Shown here piece by piece: positions 1 to 7,697 of a stretch of 64,000 nt of DNA. The stretch is from Chromobotia macracanthus. Its lineage: Eukaryota; Chordata; Actinopteri; Cypriniformes; Botiidae. The first letter of the stretch is position 1, and each line of letters begins with the position of its first letter. The translations under genes and the position numbers were made by a program. Under the pieces are notes generated by a model. The model saw nothing but the letters and a program-made list of their open reading frames with translations. It searched no databases and was not told the origin of the DNA. The stretch is from contig JAZGTH010000007.1 in NCBI GenBank assembly GCA_036877525.1, positions 5,001 through 69,000 on the forward strand. The letters are read 5' to 3'.

Positions 1-294
1 AGGCATAAAAAGTTCATTTAAAAATTGTTAAAAAATTAAAAAATATTTTTGTCTATTTTTCCCATTATTCCAAAAGGATTTACTTTCATAATATCATTGG
101 AGTTTGAAATTTAAAAATCAAAATTTATTTTCACAAATTTAATTCATTATTTTAAATAGGCGCATTTTTTTCTCTTTTACTTAAGGAGAGGCAGCAGCTG
201 CATAAGCTCACTCTTGCTTGCATTTATGTTTAGACAGCACATGAGAACAGTCTCTGGGTACTGTCTTAGACTTTTTTCATCTTGATTTTTTCAT
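1..294. other. AT-rich flank upstream of the Penelope-like element
   Basis: AT-rich DNA with no open reading frame of note. It lies 5' of the hammerhead-like motif and could be host DNA or the upstream end of the retroelement (a pseudo-LTR part). I see no duplicate of it later in the window that would settle which. Confidence 0.4.
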
Positions 295-353
295 GTTCAA
301 GCCAGCCTGATGAAGATACTGTACGTATCGAAACGTCGCGATTTGGCTTGAAC
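295..353 (+). ncRNA. Hammerhead ribozyme-like motif (type I) at the 5' end of the retroelement
   Basis: The conserved core CTGATGA lies at 307-313. A perfect 5-bp stem II follows (GATAC 315-319 with GTATC 325-329, 5-nt loop), then the second core box GAAAC at 330-334. The outer strands GTTCAAGCCA (295-304) and TGGCTTGAAC (344-353) are perfect reverse complements and form stem I. Stem III would be very short (334-342), as in the minimal hammerheads reported for Penelope-like elements. The cleavage-site geometry is not perfect: two unpaired bases (305-306) sit between stem I and the core, so catalytic activity is uncertain. Such ribozymes are known in PLEs and fit an element whose coding region starts about 370 bp downstream. 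Confidence 0.65.
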
Positions 354-440
354 TATTTGGATTGAAGCGTTTATAATTTCCAGTTTTATATCTCAAACTC
401 ACATAGGTTGGATATAAATTTTTGGGAAAATAATTATCAG

Positions 441-723
441 TATAAACATCTTGAGACCTTTAGTCTCGGTGTGATAGTGACAGTTTTAACAATTTTGGAC
501 AAGAAATAATCGCTGTGGGCATCTTGAGCTTCTCAGTCTCGGTGCAATAACGGTGATACTAATTTCCAGTATAACATCATTTGGAGACATTTGTTAACCG
601 AACACCAGTATAATAACATTTGGAAACCTTTATCTGGATTCATAAAAAATTAGAAAAACCTGGTTTTTAAGACAGTTATAACCGTTCACCAGAATAACAA
701 CATCTGGAAACCTTTATTCAGTC
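441..723 (+). repeat. Diverged short repeats in the retroelement leader
   Basis: Five imperfect units, each built around a variant of 'aacatctggaaacctttat' preceded by 'accagtataa'-like sequence, begin near 441, 515, 557, 607 and 690. Spacing is irregular (about 40-85 bp). The first two carry 'agtctcggtg', the last three 'ggaaacctt' or 'ggagacatt'. They occupy the leader between the hammerhead-like motif and the first start codon, so they may be structural RNA repeats or a protein-binding or packaging region of the transcript. Function is unknown. Confidence 0.55.
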
Positions 724-1542
724 ATGTATGCTTCTAAAAGATCAATGTCCAGACCTTATCGAGATAATTATCTACAAGATTTCTCCCGTCGAGGTCGAAA
801 TTTCAACAGAGCTCCTAGAAGGAGTCAATGGCAACGCTCTGAATTCGATGATGAAAGGAATTTATCTGGAGATAGAAACCGCGTTAGATTTAATGCATCT
901 GACCGCATACGTAGGTTTTCTCGTAATGATAGATATTTTTCCAGAGACACGAATACTAAACAAAGATCCATTGGTTATCAGGGTCGTGAGACCGGACCCG
1001 GACAAATCAGACTTGAAAACCGTAGGGTCAGATCTGAAAATAGTGAGGGACGAGAGTATATTCAAGCTTCCCCTCAACTAAGATCCACAACCAAAATTGT
1101 CTACAAGATGATACGATTGGTGCATCATCTACAAAACGTGACAACCAAAATTAAAAGTAATCAGCCGATCACTTTTAAAAGAATGACAGATTATTTGATA
1201 GATACTGTCAAACCCGTCGCACCAACAGATCAAACACGACAACTGTTGGAAGGTAATGCCAAAAATTGGGCATATACGACTCAATTGATTCTGGAACAAC
1301 ACTATGAATCCTTGATTGATGAATCATTAGAAGAATTAAAAAACGTGGTGACTCATGGAGAATGGAAAGCAGCTTTGAAATTGCCAAAAGATGGGCTTTA
1401 CGTAATTTTGGTAGAAAGTTCAGAACTGACATCTTTGAACAAACAGAAGCACTTATTGCTACTGAATTTCCAACTGAGTCATTTAGAGAAAATGAGGAAA
1501 CACCTACCTCACGATCGGTGGCTTCCAATAGACCCCGAATGA
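724..1542 (+). CDS. PLE ORF1: basic, arginine-rich putative nucleic-acid-binding protein
   Basis: A 272-aa reading frame starting at the first ATG after the leader repeats. Residues 1-110 are very rich in Arg, Asn, Ser and Asp with repeated RR/RG/FSR motifs and look disordered and RNA-binding. Residues 120-235 are more ordered and helical (Leu-rich, 'LEELKNVV'). No zinc knuckle is visible. It overlaps the next ORF by 181 nt in another frame. Beyond about codon 217 the protein pattern loses sense, while the overlapping frame continues with a helical segment (FEIAKRWALRNF), so the two ORFs were probably one protein, now split by an indel near 1371-1377 or read by frameshifting. The role as an RNP-forming ORF1 product is inferred from position and composition. 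Confidence 0.6.
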   Translation: MYASKRSMSRPYRDNYLQDFSRRGRNFNRAPRRSQWQRSEFDDERNLSGDRNRVRFNASDRIRRFSRNDRYFSRDTNTKQRSIGYQGRETGPGQIRLENRRVRSENSEGREYIQASPQLRSTTKIVYKMIRLVHHLQNVTTKIKSNQPITFKRMTDYLIDTVKPVAPTDQTRQLLEGNAKNWAYTTQLILEQHYESLIDESLEELKNVVTHGEWKAALKLPKDGLYVILVESSELTSLNKQKHLLLLNFQLSHLEKMRKHLPHDRWLPIDPE

Positions 1543-2687
1543 TCACAACTGAAACTCAGACGTCACCGATTTCGGTATGGATGAGAGGAACAACTAAATC
1601 CTCTGAAATACAAACGTCTCCAGCTCTGGGAAACAGCTGGTCATTTGATGAGGATTTTCCTCCATTGCCCTCACCAGGGAATAAGCCTGTAATGCCAGAG
1701 GGTAGCGTGCTCCCAAAAGAGCAAAGAATTCAAAAACCTAGAAAGTCTTCGGCACCTTGTGTGCGTTTAACGCCTTTAGACGACATTGAACCGTGCCCTT
1801 CCCCTTCTGGCTTAGTCGTTGACAAACCAAGGATAAAACTTGGTGTTGAGAACATACAATCTTCTCCTGCCATGCATGTACACGAGGTCCAGATTCATGC
1901 ACCGGGCAGCAGTACATCTTTGTCACCCATTGAGTTTGACCTTTCCACTTACTTGGAATCAATGGACGAACAACAAAGCCCTTCTGAGGTGCCTGTTGAT
2001 GAGTTAGTTATTATTGACTCAGGATCGGACACGCATACTCCACAGAAGAGACAATTTCCGCTCGAAGGACAACTTTCGCCTATGCAACCTTTGGTTAACG
2101 TACGCACGCCACAGACAGATAGACAGGACAAAACTCCTACCACTACACCATCTAGCAGACCGGTTAGACACATCTCCACGGGCAGAAAATTGTCTGACTG
2201 GAGTTTGACTCTGAAAAAGAGGTTTGTGTTTATTGGGGATTCAAATTTATCTAGAATTCCTACTTTCAAAATACCGGATTTACAAATTGATAGCTACCCA
2301 GGTGCGAGCTTTCTACATGCTGAAAGCCTCTTGAAAAAGGCGGTGGTCACCACGAAGGTGGACAAATTGGTTTTGTCCTTTGGCATTAATAACAGGCAAC
2401 AACGCCTGAAGCAAACAGCAATTAAACAATTGCAGAGAGCCTACAATACGGCTAAAATCAAATTCCCAAACACAGAGATTTTCATTCCTGTGATTAACTT
2501 CTCTAGGACGTTATCCATGGAAGAACAATTCATTCTGGAGGAATTAAATAGCTATATCAGGAAGAAAGTGATACATATCCCGGCATTACCTAAGGAAGAA
2601 TTTAGGGTGGAGTCGGATGGTATACATTGGAAACCCGAAACGGCCTCAGCCATCTTGCAACATTGGCAACACCATTTAAACTTATAA
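1362..2687 (+). CDS. PLE ORF2: SGNH/GDSL-hydrolase-like domain protein
   Basis: The frame from the ATG at 1362 gives 441 aa; it is open upstream to 1323. Residues 1-45 are helical, and 45-280 are low-complexity, Pro/Ser/Thr-rich linker. The C-terminal 155 residues resemble an SGNH hydrolase: block I G-D-S-N at 292-295 (Ser294), a conserved Gly in 'YPGASF', block III G-I-N-N at 341-344, and block V D-G-I-H at 419-422. The Ser, Gly, Asn and Asp-x-x-His set is therefore present. Esterase-type domains are known in CR1 LINE ORF1 and reported beside giant telomeric PLEs of rotifers. The stop is 61 nt inside the start of the RT ORF, suggesting coupled translation. Whether this domain is an active esterase or only a binding fold is unknown. 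Confidence 0.7.
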   Translation: MESSFEIAKRWALRNFGRKFRTDIFEQTEALIATEFPTESFRENEETPTSRSVASNRPRMITTETQTSPISVWMRGTTKSSEIQTSPALGNSWSFDEDFPPLPSPGNKPVMPEGSVLPKEQRIQKPRKSSAPCVRLTPLDDIEPCPSPSGLVVDKPRIKLGVENIQSSPAMHVHEVQIHAPGSSTSLSPIEFDLSTYLESMDEQQSPSEVPVDELVIIDSGSDTHTPQKRQFPLEGQLSPMQPLVNVRTPQTDRQDKTPTTTPSSRPVRHISTGRKLSDWSLTLKKRFVFIGDSNLSRIPTFKIPDLQIDSYPGASFLHAESLLKKAVVTTKVDKLVLSFGINNRQQRLKQTAIKQLQRAYNTAKIKFPNTEIFIPVINFSRTLSMEEQFILEELNSYIRKKVIHIPALPKEEFRVESDGIHWKPETASAILQHWQHHLNL

Positions 2688-4885
2688 TTAATCGCAGTCA
2701 CATAAATGAGTTTGAGCATAGGATGATTGTTAACCTATCCAAAAATTTCAATTTAACTCCGGCTCAGGATACATTGTTACAAAAAGGTCTTACTTTTATC
2801 CCCACATTAGGCCTGGCGAAGGATCGTAAAAAACAATTAAAATTTGATCTACAGACATATCATAGAAGATTAAAATTAGAGGTCTTTTTTGAAGGAAAAC
2901 ATAGGGATGCACAAAAATTACCGTTTACCCACAATTCAGGTTGGACACCTTCGTTGAGCCGTTTACCAATTCATATTAGAAACATCATTAAAGCAGACAA
3001 TTATGCGTTTAGAAAATTAAATTGGGGGCTTAGTGTTACACCAAATTTGACCCAATCAGAAATCCAAGCTCTAGGGCAATTACAGGGGAACAAACATGTT
3101 GTGATTAAACCCGCAGATAAGGGTAATGCTATTGTGATCTTGGATCGGGAACAATACATCTGGGAAGGCGAAAGACAGTTGAATAATAAAGACCACTATG
3201 TCAAATTATCTAGACCCATTTACCTGGACACAATGGAGGAAGTTAAGGACATTATACAGGATCTGTTCAACCATAAATACATTAATCGTAAACAAAAGGA
3301 ATACTTATTGGGCAATAGTACCCCGAGACCCAGACGGTTTTACCTACTTCCCAAAATTCATAAGGATCCGGGGACGTGGAGTAAACCTTGGGAAATTCCA
3401 CCCGGTAGACCCATTGTTTCCGATTGTAACAGTGAAACATATTACACTGCCGAGTACATTGAATATTTTCTTAATCCCATTTCACAGAAACATCCCAGTT
3501 ACTTGAAGGATTCGTGCGACTTTATTGAAAAAATTGGCAAAATACAAATTCCTCCCGATGCATTTCTGTTTACGATAGATATCGATAGTTTATACACAAA
3601 TATTGAAACCGAAGCTGGGATGCAGGCTGTCCAAAGATGGTTTAATAAGTATCCTAACCCTAAAAGGCCTACTCAACAATTATTGGAGCTTCTGAAAATT
3701 AATTTAACTAAAAACGATTTTGAGTTCGATTCCCAATATTACTTACAAATTAAAGGCACGGCCATGGGAAAGAAATTCGCCCCCTCATACGCCAATATAT
3801 TTATGGCCGATTGGGAGGAATCGGCTTTGGATTCCGCTTCTTTGAAGCCCCTGTATTATTACAGATTTCTTGATGATATCTGGGGAGTTTGGACATACAC
3901 CAAAGAACAGTTTTTAGAATTCGTTCACCATCTAGACACACAGCAAAGATCAATCAAAATAAAATATACAATTCATAAAACGGAAGTTAATTTTCTGGAC
4001 GTGATTTCATTTAAAGGACCACGATTTCATGAAACGGGACGATTGGATTTCAAGGTTTATTTTAAGGACACAGACACGCATTCGCTCTTACATAAAACCA
4101 GTTATCACCCCAAACACACCTATAGGGGCATCGTCAAATCTCAGTTACTCAGGTTTCACAGAATTTGTTCAGACAAAAAGGATTTTCTAGAAGCTACTAG
4201 AACACTCTTTTCAGCCTTAAGAGGGAGAGGATACTCTAGATCCTTTTTAAGAGGAGTTCTTAAGAGATTCCTACATAAGAACCAAAACACCAAAGAGGAA
4301 GAGAAGATTATCCCATTGGTCAGCACATTCTCTGAAATGAGTGTACAACTTAATCTAGAAGCTAAAGCAAATTTTCAGTATTTTTTGTCTAACACACCCT
4401 ATCTAAAAAAACATAAAATCATTTCAGCTTTCAGGAGGAATAAAAATTTAAAAGACTTATTGGTCAGGAGTAAATTGGCACCAATTAATGTAACTAAAAG
4501 GGGTACCGCATCGCAGTATTTCGAACCCAAAATGTGGGTCACCAGTCACTCTACTAAAGAGATCTTTAAAATTAACAGACCCCTTACTCCCTTAACCTCC
4601 AATTGTATATATTTGGTCACATGTAAGAAATGTGCCATACAATACGTGGGACAGACCAAGAACTCGATTCGAGAGAGATTGTACCAACATTTTTATAATA
4701 TTAGAAACAAACTGGACCGACAAAAACACATTGTTAAACACTTTATTTTGCATGATATTTCATCAGTTAGAGTTACAGGTTTGGAATCGAACATGCTCTG
4801 GACACTAAAAGACAGATTGTTTGTGGAGAGACAATGGATTAACAGATTGGACACTCGTTTTCCGAAAGGTTTAAATGAAAGATGA
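2627..4885 (+). CDS. Penelope-type reverse transcriptase with C-terminal GIY-YIG endonuclease
   Basis: 752 aa, uninterrupted. The RT core shows motif A with Asp318 and Asp320 (FTIDIDSLYTN), motif B around 'GTAMGKKFAPSYAN', and motif C 'YRFLDDIW' with catalytic Asp416-Asp417. An N-terminal 'KPADKGNAIVI' block is typical of PLE RTs. After a linker, a Cys-rich stretch (Cys660, Cys666, Cys669) overlaps the GIY-YIG nuclease: IYL at 661-663, YVG at 673-675, Arg682, Glu734 and Asn750. The protein would nick target DNA and prime reverse transcription from the exposed end. The start is uncertain: the ATG at 2627 lies inside the preceding ORF, and translation may begin by reinitiation or a -1 shift. 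All key residues look intact, so the enzyme could be functional. Confidence 0.88.
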   Translation: METRNGLSHLATLATPFKLIINRSHINEFEHRMIVNLSKNFNLTPAQDTLLQKGLTFIPTLGLAKDRKKQLKFDLQTYHRRLKLEVFFEGKHRDAQKLPFTHNSGWTPSLSRLPIHIRNIIKADNYAFRKLNWGLSVTPNLTQSEIQALGQLQGNKHVVIKPADKGNAIVILDREQYIWEGERQLNNKDHYVKLSRPIYLDTMEEVKDIIQDLFNHKYINRKQKEYLLGNSTPRPRRFYLLPKIHKDPGTWSKPWEIPPGRPIVSDCNSETYYTAEYIEYFLNPISQKHPSYLKDSCDFIEKIGKIQIPPDAFLFTIDIDSLYTNIETEAGMQAVQRWFNKYPNPKRPTQQLLELLKINLTKNDFEFDSQYYLQIKGTAMGKKFAPSYANIFMADWEESALDSASLKPLYYYRFLDDIWGVWTYTKEQFLEFVHHLDTQQRSIKIKYTIHKTEVNFLDVISFKGPRFHETGRLDFKVYFKDTDTHSLLHKTSYHPKHTYRGIVKSQLLRFHRICSDKKDFLEATRTLFSALRGRGYSRSFLRGVLKRFLHKNQNTKEEEKIIPLVSTFSEMSVQLNLEAKANFQYFLSNTPYLKKHKIISAFRRNKNLKDLLVRSKLAPINVTKRGTASQYFEPKMWVTSHSTKEIFKINRPLTPLTSNCIYLVTCKKCAIQYVGQTKNSIRERLYQHFYNIRNKLDRQKHIVKHFILHDISSVRVTGLESNMLWTLKDRLFVERQWINRLDTRFPKGLNER

Positions 4886-4904
4886 TATTTGGGAGTAACC
4901 GGGA

Positions 4905-5290
4905 CCGAAACCAAAACAAAACCCCGAATTTGGAACCCCCAACCCAAAATCTGAACCTAAACCCAACTATTGGTAAACCTAAAGTAATTAAATTTAAATA
5001 TAACCCCAAACCAACACTCAGGCCTAACCCTAAGGTTAGTAACCACTATGCTCCTAACCCCAACAGTGATAAACCTAAATTTGATATAAAAGTTAATTAT
5101 GTCCCAAACCAAAACCTATGCCTAACCCTAATATTGGTAACCCTTATACTTTAAACCCCTTAAAACAAAAAAAACCCTCGTCCACATATAAAAAAATCAA
5201 AGACAAAACCTAAACGTAAAGTAAACCCAAAAGATATCCCTTAATTTATACTTAACCCTTATAACGGGAACCCCCTTGGAACCAAAAACA
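4905..5290 (+). repeat. Degenerate telomere-like (CCCTAA-derived) repeats
   Basis: A C- and A-rich strand of imperfect 'aacccaa', 'aacctaaa', 'aaccccaa' and 'cctaaccct' units begins about 25 bp after the RT stop codon. The strand bias is the same as in the canonical array at 5404. It reads like old telomeric DNA that has accumulated substitutions, or like a 3' end of the element copied from telomeric template. Confidence 0.65.
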
Positions 5291-5403
5291 CAATAAAAAA
5301 ATAAATAGGAGCAAATTGGGCTGTGTGGGTTGCCCATGGGTGGGTGATGGACAGGGCACAAACCATCCCTGGAGTTTCTCTGGGGCGTGGGCTTTTCCTT
5401 CTC
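5291..5403. other. Spacer between degenerate and canonical telomeric repeats
   Basis: About 110 bp of mixed, moderately GC-rich sequence with no ORF or repeat structure that I recognise. Confidence 0.4.
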
Positions 5404-5572
5404 CTAACCCTAACCCTAACCCTAACCTAACCCTAACCCTAACCCTAACCTAACCCTAACCCTAACCCTAACCCTAACCCTAACCCTAACCCTAGGCCAA
5501 GCCCTAACCCTAGGCCAAGCCCTAACCCTAGGCCAAGCCCTAACCCTAGGCCAAGCCCTAACCCTAGGCCCG
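5404..5572 (+). repeat. Telomeric repeat array (CCCTAA)n followed by an 18-bp variant unit
   Basis: About 90 bp of CCCTAA units, including two CCTAA-shortened ones, run from 5404 to about 5494. They are followed by about four to five copies of an 18-bp unit that inserts 'ggccaag' between telomere-like 'ccctaaccctag' stretches. CCCTAA on the + strand is the orientation expected at a left chromosome end. A small satellite piece (5648-5670) follows after 75 bp. This is either an interstitial array or the inner edge of a subtelomere. Confidence 0.95.
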
Positions 5573-6300
5573 GTACCTCAGTCTTCCTATTTCAAACCGT
5601 GCAGTCTAGAGAGACTGTCATGGGAGACTGTTGTATTCTCACAAAATCCTAATCCTAACCCTATCCCTAACCGAGAACATAAATCTGTAATAGGATGTTG
5701 AACAAGGCCACAATATTAAACTTAAAAAAAAAAAAAAAAAAAGACAAGATTATACAAAACTGCAAAAAGTACAAAACACCACACAATTCAAAAGAAAACA
5801 CAGAAGCAAAATAAAAAACGCAAAAAAGGGCATAAACGATATGCCGGACACAAATACCAATACAGTACAAAATGTTAAAACTACAGGCGACAGGGTACAA
5901 CGTGGCAAGTAACAGACAGCATAGAATGTATAAATGCTAAATTATACAGTGCTTAGTTAAAAACAAAAATCAAAAAACATGATAATACAAAAAAGCAACT
6001 ATTAAATGCAAAGGCTAAAAAATTACAGTACACAATGCGAATCAAAATTTATAAAATTATGTATAGTTTTACGAATGTAAAACTATACATCTGCAAAACA
6101 ATACACATCATATGTAAAAGCAGCACAGGAGAACAGAACCATGATTCAGAACCTGTAGAACCAGGAACTTAACATGTTTCAGCACCTGCATATTTTAGTC
6201 AGCAGAAAACCTGCAGTACCTAATTACTTAAAACACAGCCACAAGAACAATATTCTTAACAATATAGTGACCTATAAAGAGGTCGCTCAGTCAACCAGAG
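5573..6300. other. A-rich gene-free stretch
   Basis: It contains a few further telomere-like units (5648-5670), an 18-base A run near 5725, and A/C-rich low-complexity DNA. No gene is visible on either strand. Confidence 0.5.
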
Positions 6301-6317
6301 CAGCAATTACAAACGGG

Positions 6318-6720
6318 CATTTCACTTGCCAGAACTGCATTTAAAACTGGAGCAGTCATTTCACCAAAACTATCTTGCACTTACCATAAGGTGCTGCAAG
6401 ATGACCTTCAAAATTCAATGGACAGATTACCAAAGCTATAGAGGGAATACCAACTTACCAAAAGCACTAAAAAAGCCACAAAAAAGTGCCAGCCCTATAC
6501 ATCAAGTTGTACTTACCAGAATGTGCTGTATGATTAGTAGAATCAGAAATTCACTTACCATGCTTCAACACACCCATTTTGGTGAAGTTTGCATAAAATC
6601 CATATTACTATTTCAAGAGTTCCTAAAGGTTTACAGAAAACACCACTTTACAAATGATAGAAAAAAAAACCCACAGACCTGTCTTGCAACCTACTTACCA
6701 AAATATGGAAGGACCTGCAG
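6318..6720 (-). repeat. Imperfect tandem repeat carrying consensus 5' splice-site motifs (minus strand)
   Basis: 'acttacca' (minus-strand TGGTAAGT) occurs near 6380, 6452, 6512, 6555 and 6694, with weaker versions at 6326 and 6426. In several units the minus strand places an AG acceptor-like motif 5-11 nt upstream of the donor motif. I see no coherent protein. It is best read as a diverged minisatellite. Confidence 0.45.
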
Positions 6721-7270
6721 AATCTGATATGGAGTCTCAGTGCTTACACATTTCAGAGGACTGCAGAAAATCCAGATGGATACAAAAGGACAACATACTC
6801 CAACATAAAACCGGTGATACAACTAGTGTGGATTGTAATCGCTTGCGTCAAGAGACATTTTACCTGACAAGGAGGAACTGTATACAACACTCATTTTCAG
6901 ACAGAAGAGAACAGTACAAAGCTAAATAAAAACACATAAAACCAGAGAAATGTGAGAGATGAATACAGAGCAGTAGATGCAAAAGAAAGAATGAACACAG
7001 AATTTCACTGAAAGCATGGGCAAAAACAAGACGCCTGTAAAATTGCCCCTCTGACAAACAGGCCAACCAAGCACAGTCATGCACAACTTCAGATTAAATT
7101 TACAGGGAATTCCAAACATCATAAACTCAAGTAAATGGCCAGAGCTCAGTTTAGTGAGCACTTAAAGCATGTAACAGCAGCTTACATTGCAATAAATTAG
7201 CTTAACCAAACACAGTCTCGTTGGAGAAACTTGGAGTTTGAGCTTATTGCAGAAACTCTTAAGTCATAAG
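6721..7270. other. Gene-free stretch
   Basis: AT-rich sequence without a credible coding exon or recognisable repeat on either strand. Confidence 0.4.
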
Positions 7271-7697
7271 TGTAACATGGAGACAGAGACGGTAGGATCC
7301 ATTTGCAGTCGTTTATTAGAATAATTGAACAGGCAGGGTCGGCAACAGTAAACAGGTATATCAGGGGCTAGGCTAATCAGCAACGATAAACAATCCAAGG
7401 TCAGGGTAGGCAGCAAACAAACAGAGAAACGATAAGCAGTCCAGGTAATAACGGGTGATCCAGTCAATAATAGAAAATGCTCAGAAATGTCAGCCGGGGC
7501 AAAACAAGACTTCACAGTGAGTTCATCACAGGCTGGGGTTTATATACACAAGAGTTAATTGATAACAGGTGAACAGGAAGTAGTCAGCCCCAGGAATGTG
7601 GCCCTATGGGAAATGTAGTCCAAACATGATTTAGTACTCAGGTGATGGCTCCCTCTGGTGGTTCAGGGGAGGTGGTACGGGAGCCTCCACCGTAACA
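7271..7697 (-). mobile_element. Solo LTR, Ty3/gypsy-like
   Basis: On the minus strand the 427-bp unit starts TGTTACGG and ends with TTACA, giving the short terminal inverted repeat TGT(A)AC...GTTACA typical of LTRs. Inside, in order on the minus strand, are a TATATAAA box near 7536, a probable R region, and an AATAAA signal near 7320. Flanking 5-mers (ATAAG and GAAAG) are only partly alike, so any target duplication has decayed. No internal gag or pol lies beside it, so it is a solo LTR from recombination between the two ends. Confidence 0.7.

Larger units (their letters stand above)
295..4885 (+). mobile_element. Penelope-like retroelement (Neptune/Poseidon-type, GIY-YIG-bearing) with three ORFs
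   Basis: The order is hammerhead-like motif, repeated leader, basic ORF, SGNH-hydrolase ORF, then reverse transcriptase with C-terminal GIY-YIG endonuclease. RT joined to GIY-YIG is diagnostic of PLEs. The three reading frames are long and open, with RT and nuclease motifs intact, so the copy is young or was recently active. True termini are not defined: no target-site duplication or second hammerhead was found. The 3' side passes within about 25 bp of the last stop codon into telomere-like repeats. It could alternatively be a dead copy whose first two ORFs were one gene now split by a frameshift near 1371-1377. Confidence 0.85.

Noticed and set aside
728..1081. Second open frame overlapping PLE ORF1
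   Set aside because: Overlaps ORF1 in another frame; no domain character, and ORF1 has the expected basic composition.
4693..4947. Minus-strand frame over the end of the RT gene
   Set aside because: Antisense shadow of the GIY-YIG coding region.
5667..5900. Minus-strand hydrophobic 77-codon frame
   Set aside because: Derived from A-rich low-complexity DNA read as poly-Phe; no start context or homology.
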